DNA from: Bog-159 sp963709155
GTDB lineage: Bacteria > Acidobacteriota > Terriglobia > Bryobacterales > Bryobacteraceae
Direction: 5' to 3'
Length of the DNA stretch: 64,000 bases
Assembly: GCA_963709155.1 (NCBI GenBank)
Contig: CAVPVD010000007.1
Location: 1,550,001 to 1,614,000 of the forward strand
Shown here: positions 16,383 to 24,999 of the stretch, one piece after another
Layout of the letters: every line of letters begins with the position of its first letter
Position numbering within the stretch: position 1 is the stretch's first letter
The notes under the pieces: generated by a model
Seen by the model: only the letters and a program-made list of their open reading frames with translations
Databases searched by the model: none
What the model was told of the DNA's origin: nothing
Made by a program: the position numbers and the translations under genes

Positions 16383-18926
16383 CTAGAATTCCCGCGGCAA
16401 AAGCGCCCCGGATGCGCTGCCCAGCGCGCCGGACCAGCGCCCCATATCCATGTACAGACGGCGGCCGTCGCTGCGCACCGTGACGAGCCCGTCCAGATCC
16501 GTGCGCAGTACGCATGCCTGCCGCTCTTCGTAGCGCGCGACGACTTCGGCGTGCGGGTGCCCGTAGGAGTTCTCGAAACCGGCGGACATCACGGCGAACG
16601 CCGGGTGCAGCACGTCCAGAAAGGCGGCCGTGCTGGATGTCTTGCTGCCGTGGTGCGGCACTTTCAGCACATCCGTCTGGCGCAGCAGCCCTTCGGCGAC
16701 CAGTTCCGCTTCGATTTGCCGCTCGATATCCCCGCTCAGCAGGAATGAGTGCCGCCCGAAGGTCACGCGGAAGGCCAGCGAATCGTTGTTGTGCGGCGCT
16801 TCTTTCGGCACATAGTCGAGAGAAGGCGCCAGCACTTCCAACTCGGCGCCCCCGTAGTGAATGTGCTGCCCGCGATGCAGCGGAACAATGCGCACGCCTT
16901 CCTCGCGCGCGCGGTCGCGTAAGGCGCACCACGCCGGATTTTCGGAATTCGCGCCGGTCCACAACTCCCTGGCGTGGAAGTTCTCGATCAGCGACGGCAT
17001 CCCGCCGATGTGGTCGGCATGCGCATGGGTACACGCCATGACGTCGATATGGCCGATAGATCGCTCCCATAAGTAGGGCGAAACGACGTCTTCGCCGATG
17101 TTCATCTGCGGGGGAGCGTGCCGTCCGAAAGTGGGGATGCCCCCGCCATCCACCAGCATCAGCTTGCCGTCCGGGAAGGTAAGGAGGATACTGTCGCCCT
17201 GTCCCACATCCACTACGGTCATCTCCAATTCGTGGCGTCCAATGTGAGGCCCGAAGGGATGCCAGAGCAGCAAGATCAATAGGATTGCCTGCATGCCGGC
17301 AGCCGCCTGGAACCACACACGTCCCGCGCGGGCGCCCAGCACCGCCAGGATCAGCCCCGCGCCAATCGCGATTCCCAGCCACAATGGCGGATCCGGGATG
17401 CGCCAGTTCGGCTCCAGGTGCATGTGCCAGTTGACCGCGGCATGCGACGCCGCCAGCAGCCATCCCGCGGCCTTTGCCACCCACGCCCAGCCGGTGAAGA
17501 CCGCGATGAAGCCCACCGGGATGACGGCGCACATCAGCGGCACTACGACGGCATTCGCGGACACGCCAGAGAATCCGATGCGATGAAAATACACCACCAT
17601 CGGGAGCGCCAGCCCGATTTGTACGATGGCCGAGACCACCGCCAGTTGGAACGCGTAAAGTAGTATTCGCGCGGGGATGCCGACGGCCAGACAACTGGCG
17701 CGCTCGGGAAGCCGCGTCCAGATCCTCACCGTTTCGGCCAGCAGCCGCATTTCTACGCGAAACTGCGCCGGCATGGGCGCCAGGTGCAGGTCGCGTCCGG
17801 TATCCGGCAGGTCCGCAAGCGCACGGGCGCGCGGGTATGCGGTACGCTCCAGAAACGGCGTGGCAAATGCGCCGATGAATGCCACAGCCAGAAAGGTAAG
17901 TTGAAAGCTGGCCTCGAACATCTGCTCGGGATCGAGTACCAGGAAGCCGAGGGCCACCGCGGCAAGAATATTCAGGACGCGCCGCCGCCGCGCGAAGTAG
18001 CTGGCTATGGCGAACAGCGTGAAGCCGGCTGCGCAGCGCACGCAGGGCGCGCCCCATCCCGTGACCAGCGCGTAGAGAAACAGAGATGCCGCGGTAACGA
18101 ACAGCGCAGCCTCGCGCCGGATGAAGCACAAGCGCAGCAACAGCATCAGGAAAGCCGCCAACACCGCGGTATGCGTGCCGGAAATCACCAGCGCATGGTA
18201 GGTACCTGTATTCCGGAACTGCTCCGTCCAGACGCGTTGCACCTGATAGGTTTCGCCGATCATCACCGCCTGCATCATGCCCGTCTCGTACGGCTTGCCC
18301 CGGTAGAGTTGCGCCAGGCGCTCGAGGGCCTTCACGCGCAGGCCCACGATGGCGCCCTCGAAGCGCGATCCGCAGCGGCCTGGCAGCACCGTCACTTCGG
18401 CTCCCGTACTCATGGATGCGGTCCAATAGATGTCGCGGCGCGCCAGGTATCGCGCGAAATCGAACGCGCCCGGATTGCCGTAATTCCGCGGCCGCCGCAC
18501 GCGCGCCTCGAACTCCACGACTTGGCCGTATTCGAGCGCCGGCGGCGCCTGTCCTTCGCGCGCATACGCAGTCACCTGGACACGGGCGCCTGGGGCCAGT
18601 TCCACGATGAAGCGCTCGCGGTCGCCTGCCAGGGCGGGTGGCTGGACCACGCAGCCGCTCAGGATCACGGGTTCCCGCCCCTCGGCATCCAGTTCCGGAC
18701 TAGGGCCCGGACGATGCACCACATCCACCAGGATGCCCGCGAACACGAACCCTGCCAGGCAGCAACACCCGGCTAGAATGCGCGCCCGCCGCCACATCGC
18801 GACCACCGAGAGGATCGCAAGCGCGGCAATCGCCCCCAGCAATTCGTGCGTGTCGAACACGGCGAATCGCGATGTGAAGATGCCCGTGGCGAGGGCCGCC
18901 AAGGGTGGCAGCAGGGGATCCTGCAT
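16383..18926 (-). CDS. comEC: ComEC/Rec2 family DNA uptake channel
   Basis: 847 residues: N-terminal membrane segments, a soluble domain (PVILSGCVVQPPALAGDRERF region), the ComEC membrane core (MQAVMIGETYQVQRVW, ALVISGTHTAVLAAFLMLLL) and a C-terminal metallo-beta-lactamase-like domain with HAHADH at about residues 632-637. This is the full three-domain type that carries single-stranded DNA across the inner membrane during transformation, where the C-terminal domain may degrade the other strand. It starts 6 bases after the stop of the ORF6N gene. Other competence genes are not in the window. Confidence 0.9.
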   Translation of the reverse strand: MQDPLLPPLAALATGIFTSRFAVFDTHELLGAIAALAILSVVAMWRRARILAGCCCLAGFVFAGILVDVVHRPGPSPELDAEGREPVILSGCVVQPPALAGDRERFIVELAPGARVQVTAYAREGQAPPALEYGQVVEFEARVRRPRNYGNPGAFDFARYLARRDIYWTASMSTGAEVTVLPGRCGSRFEGAIVGLRVKALERLAQLYRGKPYETGMMQAVMIGETYQVQRVWTEQFRNTGTYHALVISGTHTAVLAAFLMLLLRLCFIRREAALFVTAASLFLYALVTGWGAPCVRCAAGFTLFAIASYFARRRRVLNILAAVALGFLVLDPEQMFEASFQLTFLAVAFIGAFATPFLERTAYPRARALADLPDTGRDLHLAPMPAQFRVEMRLLAETVRIWTRLPERASCLAVGIPARILLYAFQLAVVSAIVQIGLALPMVVYFHRIGFSGVSANAVVVPLMCAVIPVGFIAVFTGWAWVAKAAGWLLAASHAAVNWHMHLEPNWRIPDPPLWLGIAIGAGLILAVLGARAGRVWFQAAAGMQAILLILLLWHPFGPHIGRHELEMTVVDVGQGDSILLTFPDGKLMLVDGGGIPTFGRHAPPQMNIGEDVVSPYLWERSIGHIDVMACTHAHADHIGGMPSLIENFHARELWTGANSENPAWCALRDRAREEGVRIVPLHRGQHIHYGGAELEVLAPSLDYVPKEAPHNNDSLAFRVTFGRHSFLLSGDIERQIEAELVAEGLLRQTDVLKVPHHGSKTSSTAAFLDVLHPAFAVMSAGFENSYGHPHAEVVARYEERQACVLRTDLDGLVTVRSDGRRLYMDMGRWSGALGSASGALLPREF

Positions 18927-18932
18927 GCTCCG

Positions 18933-19343
18933 TTACCGCGGTTCGGCGAGCAGGATATTCATCTGCACGGCGCGCTCGCTGTTCAGAACGGACGACAACA
19001 TGGCCACGCCATGTTCCGTGAATGCATACGGCAGCGTGCGGCGTCCTCCGCGTCCCTTTGACATCGCAATTTGCGATGTCAAACATCCGGCTTCCTCCTT
19101 GGCCAGTTGGAACATGAAGTCATCGGGAAAGCGCCTGAGGTTGCGCTTGACCGCTTCATTCAGGCGGAATGTGGGCACCCGATACAACTCGGCCAGATCC
19201 GAATCGAGCATGATTTTCTGGCCGCGGATGACATAGATCCTTGGCCCAATGAGTTCTACGGCGGCCGGCAACCGCCCGGCGGCAACACTGGCGCGCCTGT
19301 TTGCGGCGATAGCAGCCGTGGGCGCGGGTAGTAGTTTTGGCAT
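18933..19343 (-). CDS. ORF6N domain protein, C-terminally shortened
   Basis: 136 residues. The ORF6N domain, a DNA-binding-type module known from phage and mobile elements, is clear: IYVIRGQKIMLDSDLAELY, TFRLNEAVKRNLRRFPDDFMFQL and YAFTEHGVAMLSSVLNSERAVQMNI. Typical relatives continue with a helix such as IMRAFVRLRE and a coiled coil. Here the chain ends 8 residues after MNI (LLAEPR then stop), just before comEC. It looks truncated on the comEC side. Function of ORF6N proteins outside phages is unclear. Confidence 0.75.
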   Translation of the reverse strand: MPKLLPAPTAAIAANRRASVAAGRLPAAVELIGPRIYVIRGQKIMLDSDLAELYRVPTFRLNEAVKRNLRRFPDDFMFQLAKEEAGCLTSQIAMSKGRGGRRTLPYAFTEHGVAMLSSVLNSERAVQMNILLAEPR

Positions 19344-19403
19344 GAGACCAGTCTAGTGGCCGCGCGGGCCAGGACTTCTCAGGCCAGATGGCTTGGGTGC
19401 GTT

Positions 19404-20960
19404 TTATTTCTGGGCCGATGCCTCGGTCAGGTCCAGCCGCGCCTTCCACGCATCCTGCTCCGCGACCGGTCCGGCGTTGGTGAAGTTCATCAGCCGGTCG
19501 TCGCCGGCGGTGTAAGCGGGCCAGTGCGGTCGCCCTTCGCCATCGGGATTGCCGGTCTTCGCAAACGCCACCCAATAAGCCAAAGCCGCCTTGGCGGTGG
19601 CCTCATCCTCGGGCGCCAGATCCTTGGTATAGCGGGCCGCAACCGTATCGAAGACAAATGGAATCTCGGTGGCGTGCGGCGCGCCCTTCCATTGCTTGCG
19701 CATCGAGGCCGCCACGTAAGAGAACCGATACTCATACGCGGGCTGGCCGGTTGCCGCCATGGTTCTCACCACGAATCGCGCCGGCTCGATCATCATTTTG
19801 TCGGCGGCCACCAGCATGCCGATCTTACGGAATTCGCCGGAATGCGCCGGGTCGTAAACGGCCTGCGCCTTCTCTTTGTTCCCGCCGAACGGAGCGAACA
19901 GTTCGTCCATATTCTTGGCAAACGAGAAGCCGATATCGCTGCTGTTGGCGCCTGCGATGACTGGAATCTTCATGGCCCGGCCGCCCAATAGCGCCTGCTC
20001 CGGCGTCTCCAAAACAATCTTCCCGTCGATCATTGGACCGGCATATGTCGGCGTCATCATACTGGCCATGTTCAGGCGGTCGCAGACACTGTCGGCCGGC
20101 AGCTCGCGCAATCGCGCGAGGGCGGCGGCATCTTCACCCTTTATGCCGGCCTTTTCGGCAAATGCGATCCCTATCGCCTCACCGGACGGCAGGCTGGGGG
20201 CGGATTCGCTGATCCGCCGCATCGGTCCGATGCCGGTGCGTCCCCCGCCCGACTCGATGATGGCCTTCTGGAACAACCCATGCGCCAAGGGTGAGGTCAT
20301 CATGGTCAGCACCGAGGCACCTCCGGCGGATTCGCCGAACAACGTGACGTTGCCGGCATCGCCGCCGAACTTCGCAATGTTTTTTCGCACCCATTGCAAG
20401 GCCGCGATCTGGTCCAGAAAGGCGTAATTGCCCAGCGGCGCGTGCGGGTCTTCTTTGGTCAACGCTGGAAATGCGAAAAATCCGAAGCGCCCGACCCGAT
20501 AGTTGAAGCTCACGAATACCACGCCGCTCTCGGCGAAATGCGTCCCATCGTACACCGCCGGCGAGCTTCCCCCATTCACGAATCCCCCGCCATAGATCCA
20601 CACCATCACTGGCAGTTTGCCGGACGCGCGCCGGACGGGCGCCCACACATTCAGATACAGGCAATCCTCGGCGGGCTTGGTGCCGAGCGGCGCCGCGTCG
20701 CTCGGAAACGGAAGCTGCATACAATCGGATGCGTACTCCGTGGCCGATCGCTCACCCTTCCAGGACGCGGCCGGTTGTGGCGCTCGCCAACGGTTATGAC
20801 CGATAGGAGGCGCGGCATACGGAATACCCTTGAATGCCACCACGTCGCCCGCGATCGCGCCTTTGAGCGCGCCGCTTTCCACGCGTATTTCATCCGATGT
20901 CGCGGCGGCCGCGCTGTAAGTCATAGCCGCAAACAAGAAAAGACTGTATATCTTAGTCAT
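19404..20960 (-). CDS. Carboxylesterase family (type B) hydrolase, secreted
   Basis: 518 residues with a signal peptide (IYSLFLFAAMTYSAAAA). Alpha/beta-hydrolase of the carboxylesterase/cholinesterase type: oxyanion loop YGGGFVNG near residue 125, nucleophile elbow GESAGG with Ser211, and a later acidic/His pair (the region KGAPHATEIPF holds the likely His). It should hydrolyse esters outside the cytoplasm. It begins 15 bases after the GH3 gene in the same direction, so the two may act on the same plant or microbial glycan by removing side-group esters and sugars. Confidence 0.88.
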   Translation of the reverse strand: MTKIYSLFLFAAMTYSAAAATSDEIRVESGALKGAIAGDVVAFKGIPYAAPPIGHNRWRAPQPAASWKGERSATEYASDCMQLPFPSDAAPLGTKPAEDCLYLNVWAPVRRASGKLPVMVWIYGGGFVNGGSSPAVYDGTHFAESGVVFVSFNYRVGRFGFFAFPALTKEDPHAPLGNYAFLDQIAALQWVRKNIAKFGGDAGNVTLFGESAGGASVLTMMTSPLAHGLFQKAIIESGGGRTGIGPMRRISESAPSLPSGEAIGIAFAEKAGIKGEDAAALARLRELPADSVCDRLNMASMMTPTYAGPMIDGKIVLETPEQALLGGRAMKIPVIAGANSSDIGFSFAKNMDELFAPFGGNKEKAQAVYDPAHSGEFRKIGMLVAADKMMIEPARFVVRTMAATGQPAYEYRFSYVAASMRKQWKGAPHATEIPFVFDTVAARYTKDLAPEDEATAKAALAYWVAFAKTGNPDGEGRPHWPAYTAGDDRLMNFTNAGPVAEQDAWKARLDLTEASAQK

Positions 20961-20975
20961 AGATAACCCAATAAC

Positions 20976-23222
20976 CTAGTCCATGCGCACAGAGCCGCGC
21001 AACGGAAGATCGCGCGACGAACCGCCTGCTTGAATCGTATACTCACCTGGAACGAGCTGCCACGCATCCTTGTCCGCATTGAATATCGAAAGATAAAACG
21101 GATCGAGGCGCAGAGTCACGGATTTCGATTCTCCCGGCGCCAGTTTCACCTTCTCCCAGGCCACCAGGCGCTTGAATGGCTCGCCCGCGGTTTGCGGTAA
21201 TGTGGCATAAACCTCGGCGATCTCCGCGCCCTCGCGCGTGCCGGTATTGGCTACGGCGAAAGTGACGCTGTCCTTCGATGTCTTCATGCCCGAATACTTA
21301 AAGGTCGTGTAAGACAGCCCAAATCCGAACGGATACAGCGGCTGCTTGTTCTCGGCGTCGTACCACTTATAGCCGACCTTCAGGCCTTCGTCGTAAGTTA
21401 CATCGAACTTCCGGGTATTCGTTTTGAAGCCCGGAAAGAACTCCACTAGGTCGGCGTCGCTCACCGGCGGCGGCTGCTGAGTGAGCTTCGGATGCGGCAG
21501 ATCGGCTTCCGACCTGGCGAAAGTCAGCGGCAGCTTGGCGGACGGGTTTACATCGCCGAAGAGGATACTCGCGATGGCTTCCGCGCCGCGGATTCCCGGG
21601 TACCAGGCCTCCATCGCCGCGCTTACCTGGCCGATCCACGGCATAGTCACCGGGCCGCCGGTTTCGAGTACCACGATGGTGTGTGGGTTGGCCGCCGCCA
21701 CCGCACCGATCAAGGCGTCTTGATCGCCCGGCAGGGCCAGGTTGGCATGATCTTTGCCTTCGCTCGATGGCTGGTTGACGAACACGATGGCGACATCCGA
21801 TGCCTTTGCCAGCCGCGCCGCAGCCGCGGGATCGGCTCCGCCGTCATACTGCACATCGGCATGCGGCGCTTTGTCGCGGATCGCCTTCAGCGGCGCGGAC
21901 CGGTGCCAGACAACGTGATCGAACAACCCGATGTTGGCCGGTTGCGGCACCGGATTGCCGCCCATCGGATCGACCTGCGCCGACCCGCCGCCGGAAAGCA
22001 CGCCCACATCCGCATGCGATCCGATCACCGCGATCGTTTTCACCCCTCTTGCCAGCGGCAACTGTCCATTTGTATTCTTCAGCAGCACGATGGATTGTTC
22101 CGCCACACGCTGCGCCACATCGAGGCCGTGGAAAACATCGGGCACCTGGGTGTCCGGATCGCGGTCGAACAGCCCGACCGCGAATTCCGAACGCAGAATG
22201 CGGTGCACCATATTGTCCAGGCGGGCCATGGGCACCTCACCGCTTTCCACCGCTTTCTTGAGCGCGTCCGCGAGGAAACTGTTCCCGGGCATCTCCATGT
22301 CCAGGCCCGCTAATACGGCCTTGGCGGTCGAATGCGTGCCGCCCCAGTCCGAAACCACGAAGCCCTGGAACCCGAAGTCTTTCTTCAAGACGTCTGTAAG
22401 CAGATAGCTGTTCTCGCAGGCGTAATCGCCGTTCAGCAAGTTGTAGGAGCACATCACCGCGCCCGCGCCCGACTCCTTCACACCAATCTCGAACGCCAGC
22501 AGGTCGCTTTCCCGGATGGCGCGCTTATCGGCCTTCACATTGACATACGAGCGGCCCTCCTCCTGGTCGTTCAACGCGTAGTGTTTGATATCGCCGACGA
22601 TTCCCTGCGCCTGGAGCGCCTTCATTTCCGCGCCCACCAGCTTGCCGGCCAGGATCGGATCCTCGCCCTTGTATTCGAAGATGCGTCCGTTGCGCGGCTC
22701 GCGCGCCAGATTGACTCCCCCGCCCAGTGTCATGGTGTAACCCTGGTTGCGCAACTCCAGGCCGATGAGGGCGCCGTATTCGCGTGCCACATCCAGATCC
22801 CAACTCGCGGCTTCCGCCACGCAGGAAGGCAGCGCCGTGGAATAACGGCCGAATACGCCGCTATGCGTGACGCCCACGGCCGCATCCGCCATCTGCAGGT
22901 CCGGAATGCCCAGCCGCGGAATGCCCGGGACGTAGCCGGCATTGCCCAGGGACTTCGAAGGCTGTCCGCCCGGGCGGCCAAAAAGCATCTGCCAGCCGCT
23001 GCCGTGCAGCAGTGATATCTTCTCGTCGAGCGTCATCTGGGCGACGATCAGGTCGGCACGCTCGTCCGCGGTCAGGCCTTTGTTCATCCATGGGCCGGTG
23101 GGCTTCGGCCGTGGCGGACCGAACTGCGCTCCGGCGGGAGCGATAAAGGCCAAACAAAGGATACTGGCGAGCGTCGCGTGCCGCCGCCGTGGGACCATTT
23201 TTGTGAGCATACGAAGTCGCAT
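20976..23222 (-). CDS. Glycoside hydrolase family 3 beta-glucosidase, secreted
   Basis: About 748 residues from the chosen start (ATGs at 23237, 23222, 23210 and 23198 are all possible; a start at 23420 would run into the neighbouring gene and is rejected). The signal peptide is RRRHATLASILCLAFIAPAGAQ. The GH3 core is clear: RNGRIFEYKGEDP and GIVGDIKHYALNDQE, and the nucleophile Asp is in FVVSDWGGTHS. The second domain contains VAIVFVNQPSSEG, and a fibronectin-III-like tail ends with KLAPGESKSVTLRLDP. Likely a periplasmic exo-glucosidase or xylosidase. The 3' neighbour is the esterase. Confidence 0.88.
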   Translation of the reverse strand: MRLRMLTKMVPRRRHATLASILCLAFIAPAGAQFGPPRPKPTGPWMNKGLTADERADLIVAQMTLDEKISLLHGSGWQMLFGRPGGQPSKSLGNAGYVPGIPRLGIPDLQMADAAVGVTHSGVFGRYSTALPSCVAEAASWDLDVAREYGALIGLELRNQGYTMTLGGGVNLAREPRNGRIFEYKGEDPILAGKLVGAEMKALQAQGIVGDIKHYALNDQEEGRSYVNVKADKRAIRESDLLAFEIGVKESGAGAVMCSYNLLNGDYACENSYLLTDVLKKDFGFQGFVVSDWGGTHSTAKAVLAGLDMEMPGNSFLADALKKAVESGEVPMARLDNMVHRILRSEFAVGLFDRDPDTQVPDVFHGLDVAQRVAEQSIVLLKNTNGQLPLARGVKTIAVIGSHADVGVLSGGGSAQVDPMGGNPVPQPANIGLFDHVVWHRSAPLKAIRDKAPHADVQYDGGADPAAAARLAKASDVAIVFVNQPSSEGKDHANLALPGDQDALIGAVAAANPHTIVVLETGGPVTMPWIGQVSAAMEAWYPGIRGAEAIASILFGDVNPSAKLPLTFARSEADLPHPKLTQQPPPVSDADLVEFFPGFKTNTRKFDVTYDEGLKVGYKWYDAENKQPLYPFGFGLSYTTFKYSGMKTSKDSVTFAVANTGTREGAEIAEVYATLPQTAGEPFKRLVAWEKVKLAPGESKSVTLRLDPFYLSIFNADKDAWQLVPGEYTIQAGGSSRDLPLRGSVRMD

Positions 23223-23259
23223 AGTAACAGATCGCATTGTCCGGGCGGCCCGCTGACGG

Positions 23260-23829
23260 CTAACAGGCGTGCACTTGCTGGCGGAACTCGGCGAAGCGCG
23301 GGCAACGTTCCGCAATTCGATCGAGGTTTGCGGCGGATGCGATCTCTTCGTACACCTCAGTGTCCGCGGCGAGACCGGCTTCGGACAGCATCGCGTGGAA
23401 TGATCGCTTTGGATCCACAATCTCTTCGAGCGATTTGTTGATAGCCTTGATCGAACGCGTGCGGCCGCGCGAGAGAGCTACCGTGCTTACAGCCAGTTCG
23501 TCGGCAAGCAGCCAAGTCTCGACCATACACCTGGTCGCATAGAAGTGTACTGGGAAAGGCGGGGCAAAGCCCGACTGATTCAGGCGGTCTCTTAGCACGG
23601 ACTCCAAGGCTTGCGGGTCCTTGCGGTCGGAGTCGCGAATGACCAGTGCCTTATCGACGGAGTGCCACTGAAACTCCCTCAGAAATCCCACAAATTTGCT
23701 GCGGAGTCCAGCCACGCCACCACACCGCCGCGCCACCAGATGCTCGACATCGCGCCGAATCCTCCGGATGATCGCCGAGTAGACTGCCGCGTCGCTGTCG
23801 CCTTCGACGATGATTCCGAAAACACTCAT
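23260..23829 (-). CDS. DUF4276-like TOPRIM-family protein, partner of the upstream ATPase
   Basis: 189 residues. It opens with a TOPRIM-like element IIVEGDSDAAVY (Glu9, Asp11) and has a second acidic motif, ALVIRDSDRKDP. The segments VETWLLADELAV and IVDPKRSF match the pattern I associate with DUF4276. Its start overlaps the ATPase stop by 4 bases (ATGA-type overlap), so the two proteins are almost certainly made together. TOPRIM proteins paired with ABC-type ATPases are commonly nucleases of anti-phage systems. This one has not been placed in a named system. It ends 37 bases before the likely GH3 start. Confidence 0.7.
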   Translation of the reverse strand: MSVFGIIVEGDSDAAVYSAIIRRIRRDVEHLVARRCGGVAGLRSKFVGFLREFQWHSVDKALVIRDSDRKDPQALESVLRDRLNQSGFAPPFPVHFYATRCMVETWLLADELAVSTVALSRGRTRSIKAINKSLEEIVDPKRSFHAMLSEAGLAADTEVYEEIASAANLDRIAERCPRFAEFRQQVHAC

Positions 23830-24986
23830 TCTTCGCCAAGCGCTCCTGCAAACATCAGATCGCCGAGACCCAAGTCTTTATTCTCGACGAGTTCCCTGAG
23901 GTGCGGCTTATCTTTGGGCCGGGTTACCTTGGTCTCGCCTCGTGTCTTCTCAATCCACAGGATCTCGTCGAGTTTCATTTGGTCCAGCACGAGCGGCGAA
24001 TGAGTCGTAAAGATAATCTGAGACGGGGGAACACCGCGTTCCGCGACTTCCTGATGAACCTGCCGCAACAATGCAATGAGTGTCTCGTACAGCCTCGGAT
24101 GCAGATGGTTCTCTGGCTCCTCAATGAAAAAGAGGGTGCCACCCAGTTCGTCCGGGGCAAGTATGAGGGAGAGATACGCGATAAATGCCAATTCGCCATC
24201 CGACATCTGAAAGAGCGGCGTAGGACGGAGCAACCATTGCTCGTTGGACGCCAGATAGACCATCCCCTGCTGTGTCGGCCACGTCAGAAGTTCCCGGATT
24301 TCTGGAAAAACATCTCGCGCCACCTCTGCGATACGGGCGAAGGCCTGCGGCGATTTGGTTTGCAGCCACATCAGCCAGGCAGAGAGGTTGGCGCCGTGCA
24401 GATCGAGGACGTTTCCAGCGGTCATCTGGTTTGCCTGCCTCATCAGCGGAGGAACGAACTGATGAAGCCGCCAGTTCTGGGCAAAGAACTTCAAAGGGTG
24501 GCCGGTCCAGTTGGGCGGCGCAAGTTCCATGGCGGACCTCTCCGCTTGAACACTCACAAGTTTGGACCCATCGGCATTTTTCAGCCAGCGGCCACCGCTC
24601 TCCCCGACGATAAGCTCATACTCCTGTCCCGCCTCCCGTAGCGTCAGCGCCTCTCGTTGGATGGCGAAATATCCGCCCGGGCCCCCTGCAATTTCGAGAT
24701 CGTATACGAACTCTTTGTCAGGTTGGGCAGGTTCCGCGAAACGGATGGCTATCGAAAGCCGTTTGTCTTGGCTGCCTTTCCACAGCACCTCGTCTATCCC
24801 CTGCCGCCGGGTCAGCGCGTTTCCAGGCCCAAACTGCGGGGACCAGCATTCTTGCAGGAAACGGAACAAATCGAGGACGTTGCTCTTGCCGCCCATATTG
24901 GGTCCTACCAGGACGCTCAATGGACCCAGAGAAACGTCGATATCCCGCAGACTCTTGAAGTTCCGCGCGCGCACTCGGGTAATCAT
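23826..24986 (-). CDS. ABC-type AAA ATPase (OLD/SMC-like), defence candidate
   Basis: 386 residues from ATG at 24986 (an upstream extension to 25100 runs into the glycosyltransferase gene and is not ATPase sequence). Walker A is GPNMGGKS at residues 28-35. The signature region is MSDGELAFIAYLSL, and Walker B is LFFIEEPENHLHP at about residue 287-298. The switch His is in IIFTTHSPLVLDQM near residue 327. The ENHLHP form is that of AAA_21/OLD-like ATPases rather than transporters. Such ATPases sense invading DNA or phage proteins and activate a nuclease partner. Here the partner is the overlapping DUF4276 gene. The start is 13 bases after the glycosyltransferase stop. Confidence 0.8.
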   Translation of the reverse strand: MITRVRARNFKSLRDIDVSLGPLSVLVGPNMGGKSNVLDLFRFLQECWSPQFGPGNALTRRQGIDEVLWKGSQDKRLSIAIRFAEPAQPDKEFVYDLEIAGGPGGYFAIQREALTLREAGQEYELIVGESGGRWLKNADGSKLVSVQAERSAMELAPPNWTGHPLKFFAQNWRLHQFVPPLMRQANQMTAGNVLDLHGANLSAWLMWLQTKSPQAFARIAEVARDVFPEIRELLTWPTQQGMVYLASNEQWLLRPTPLFQMSDGELAFIAYLSLILAPDELGGTLFFIEEPENHLHPRLYETLIALLRQVHQEVAERGVPPSQIIFTTHSPLVLDQMKLDEILWIEKTRGETKVTRPKDKPHLRELVENKDLGLGDLMFAGALGEE

Positions 24987-24999
24987 AAAGACACCGAGA

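Noticed and set aside
16357..18426. 689-residue frame on the minus strand in comEC
   Set aside because: It is an alternative frame of comEC with no conserved motifs and very Arg/Ala/Gly-rich; a high-GC shadow.
23223..23420. Long N-terminal extension of the GH3 gene
   Set aside because: It overlaps the DUF4276 gene and lies before the signal peptide; not GH3 sequence.
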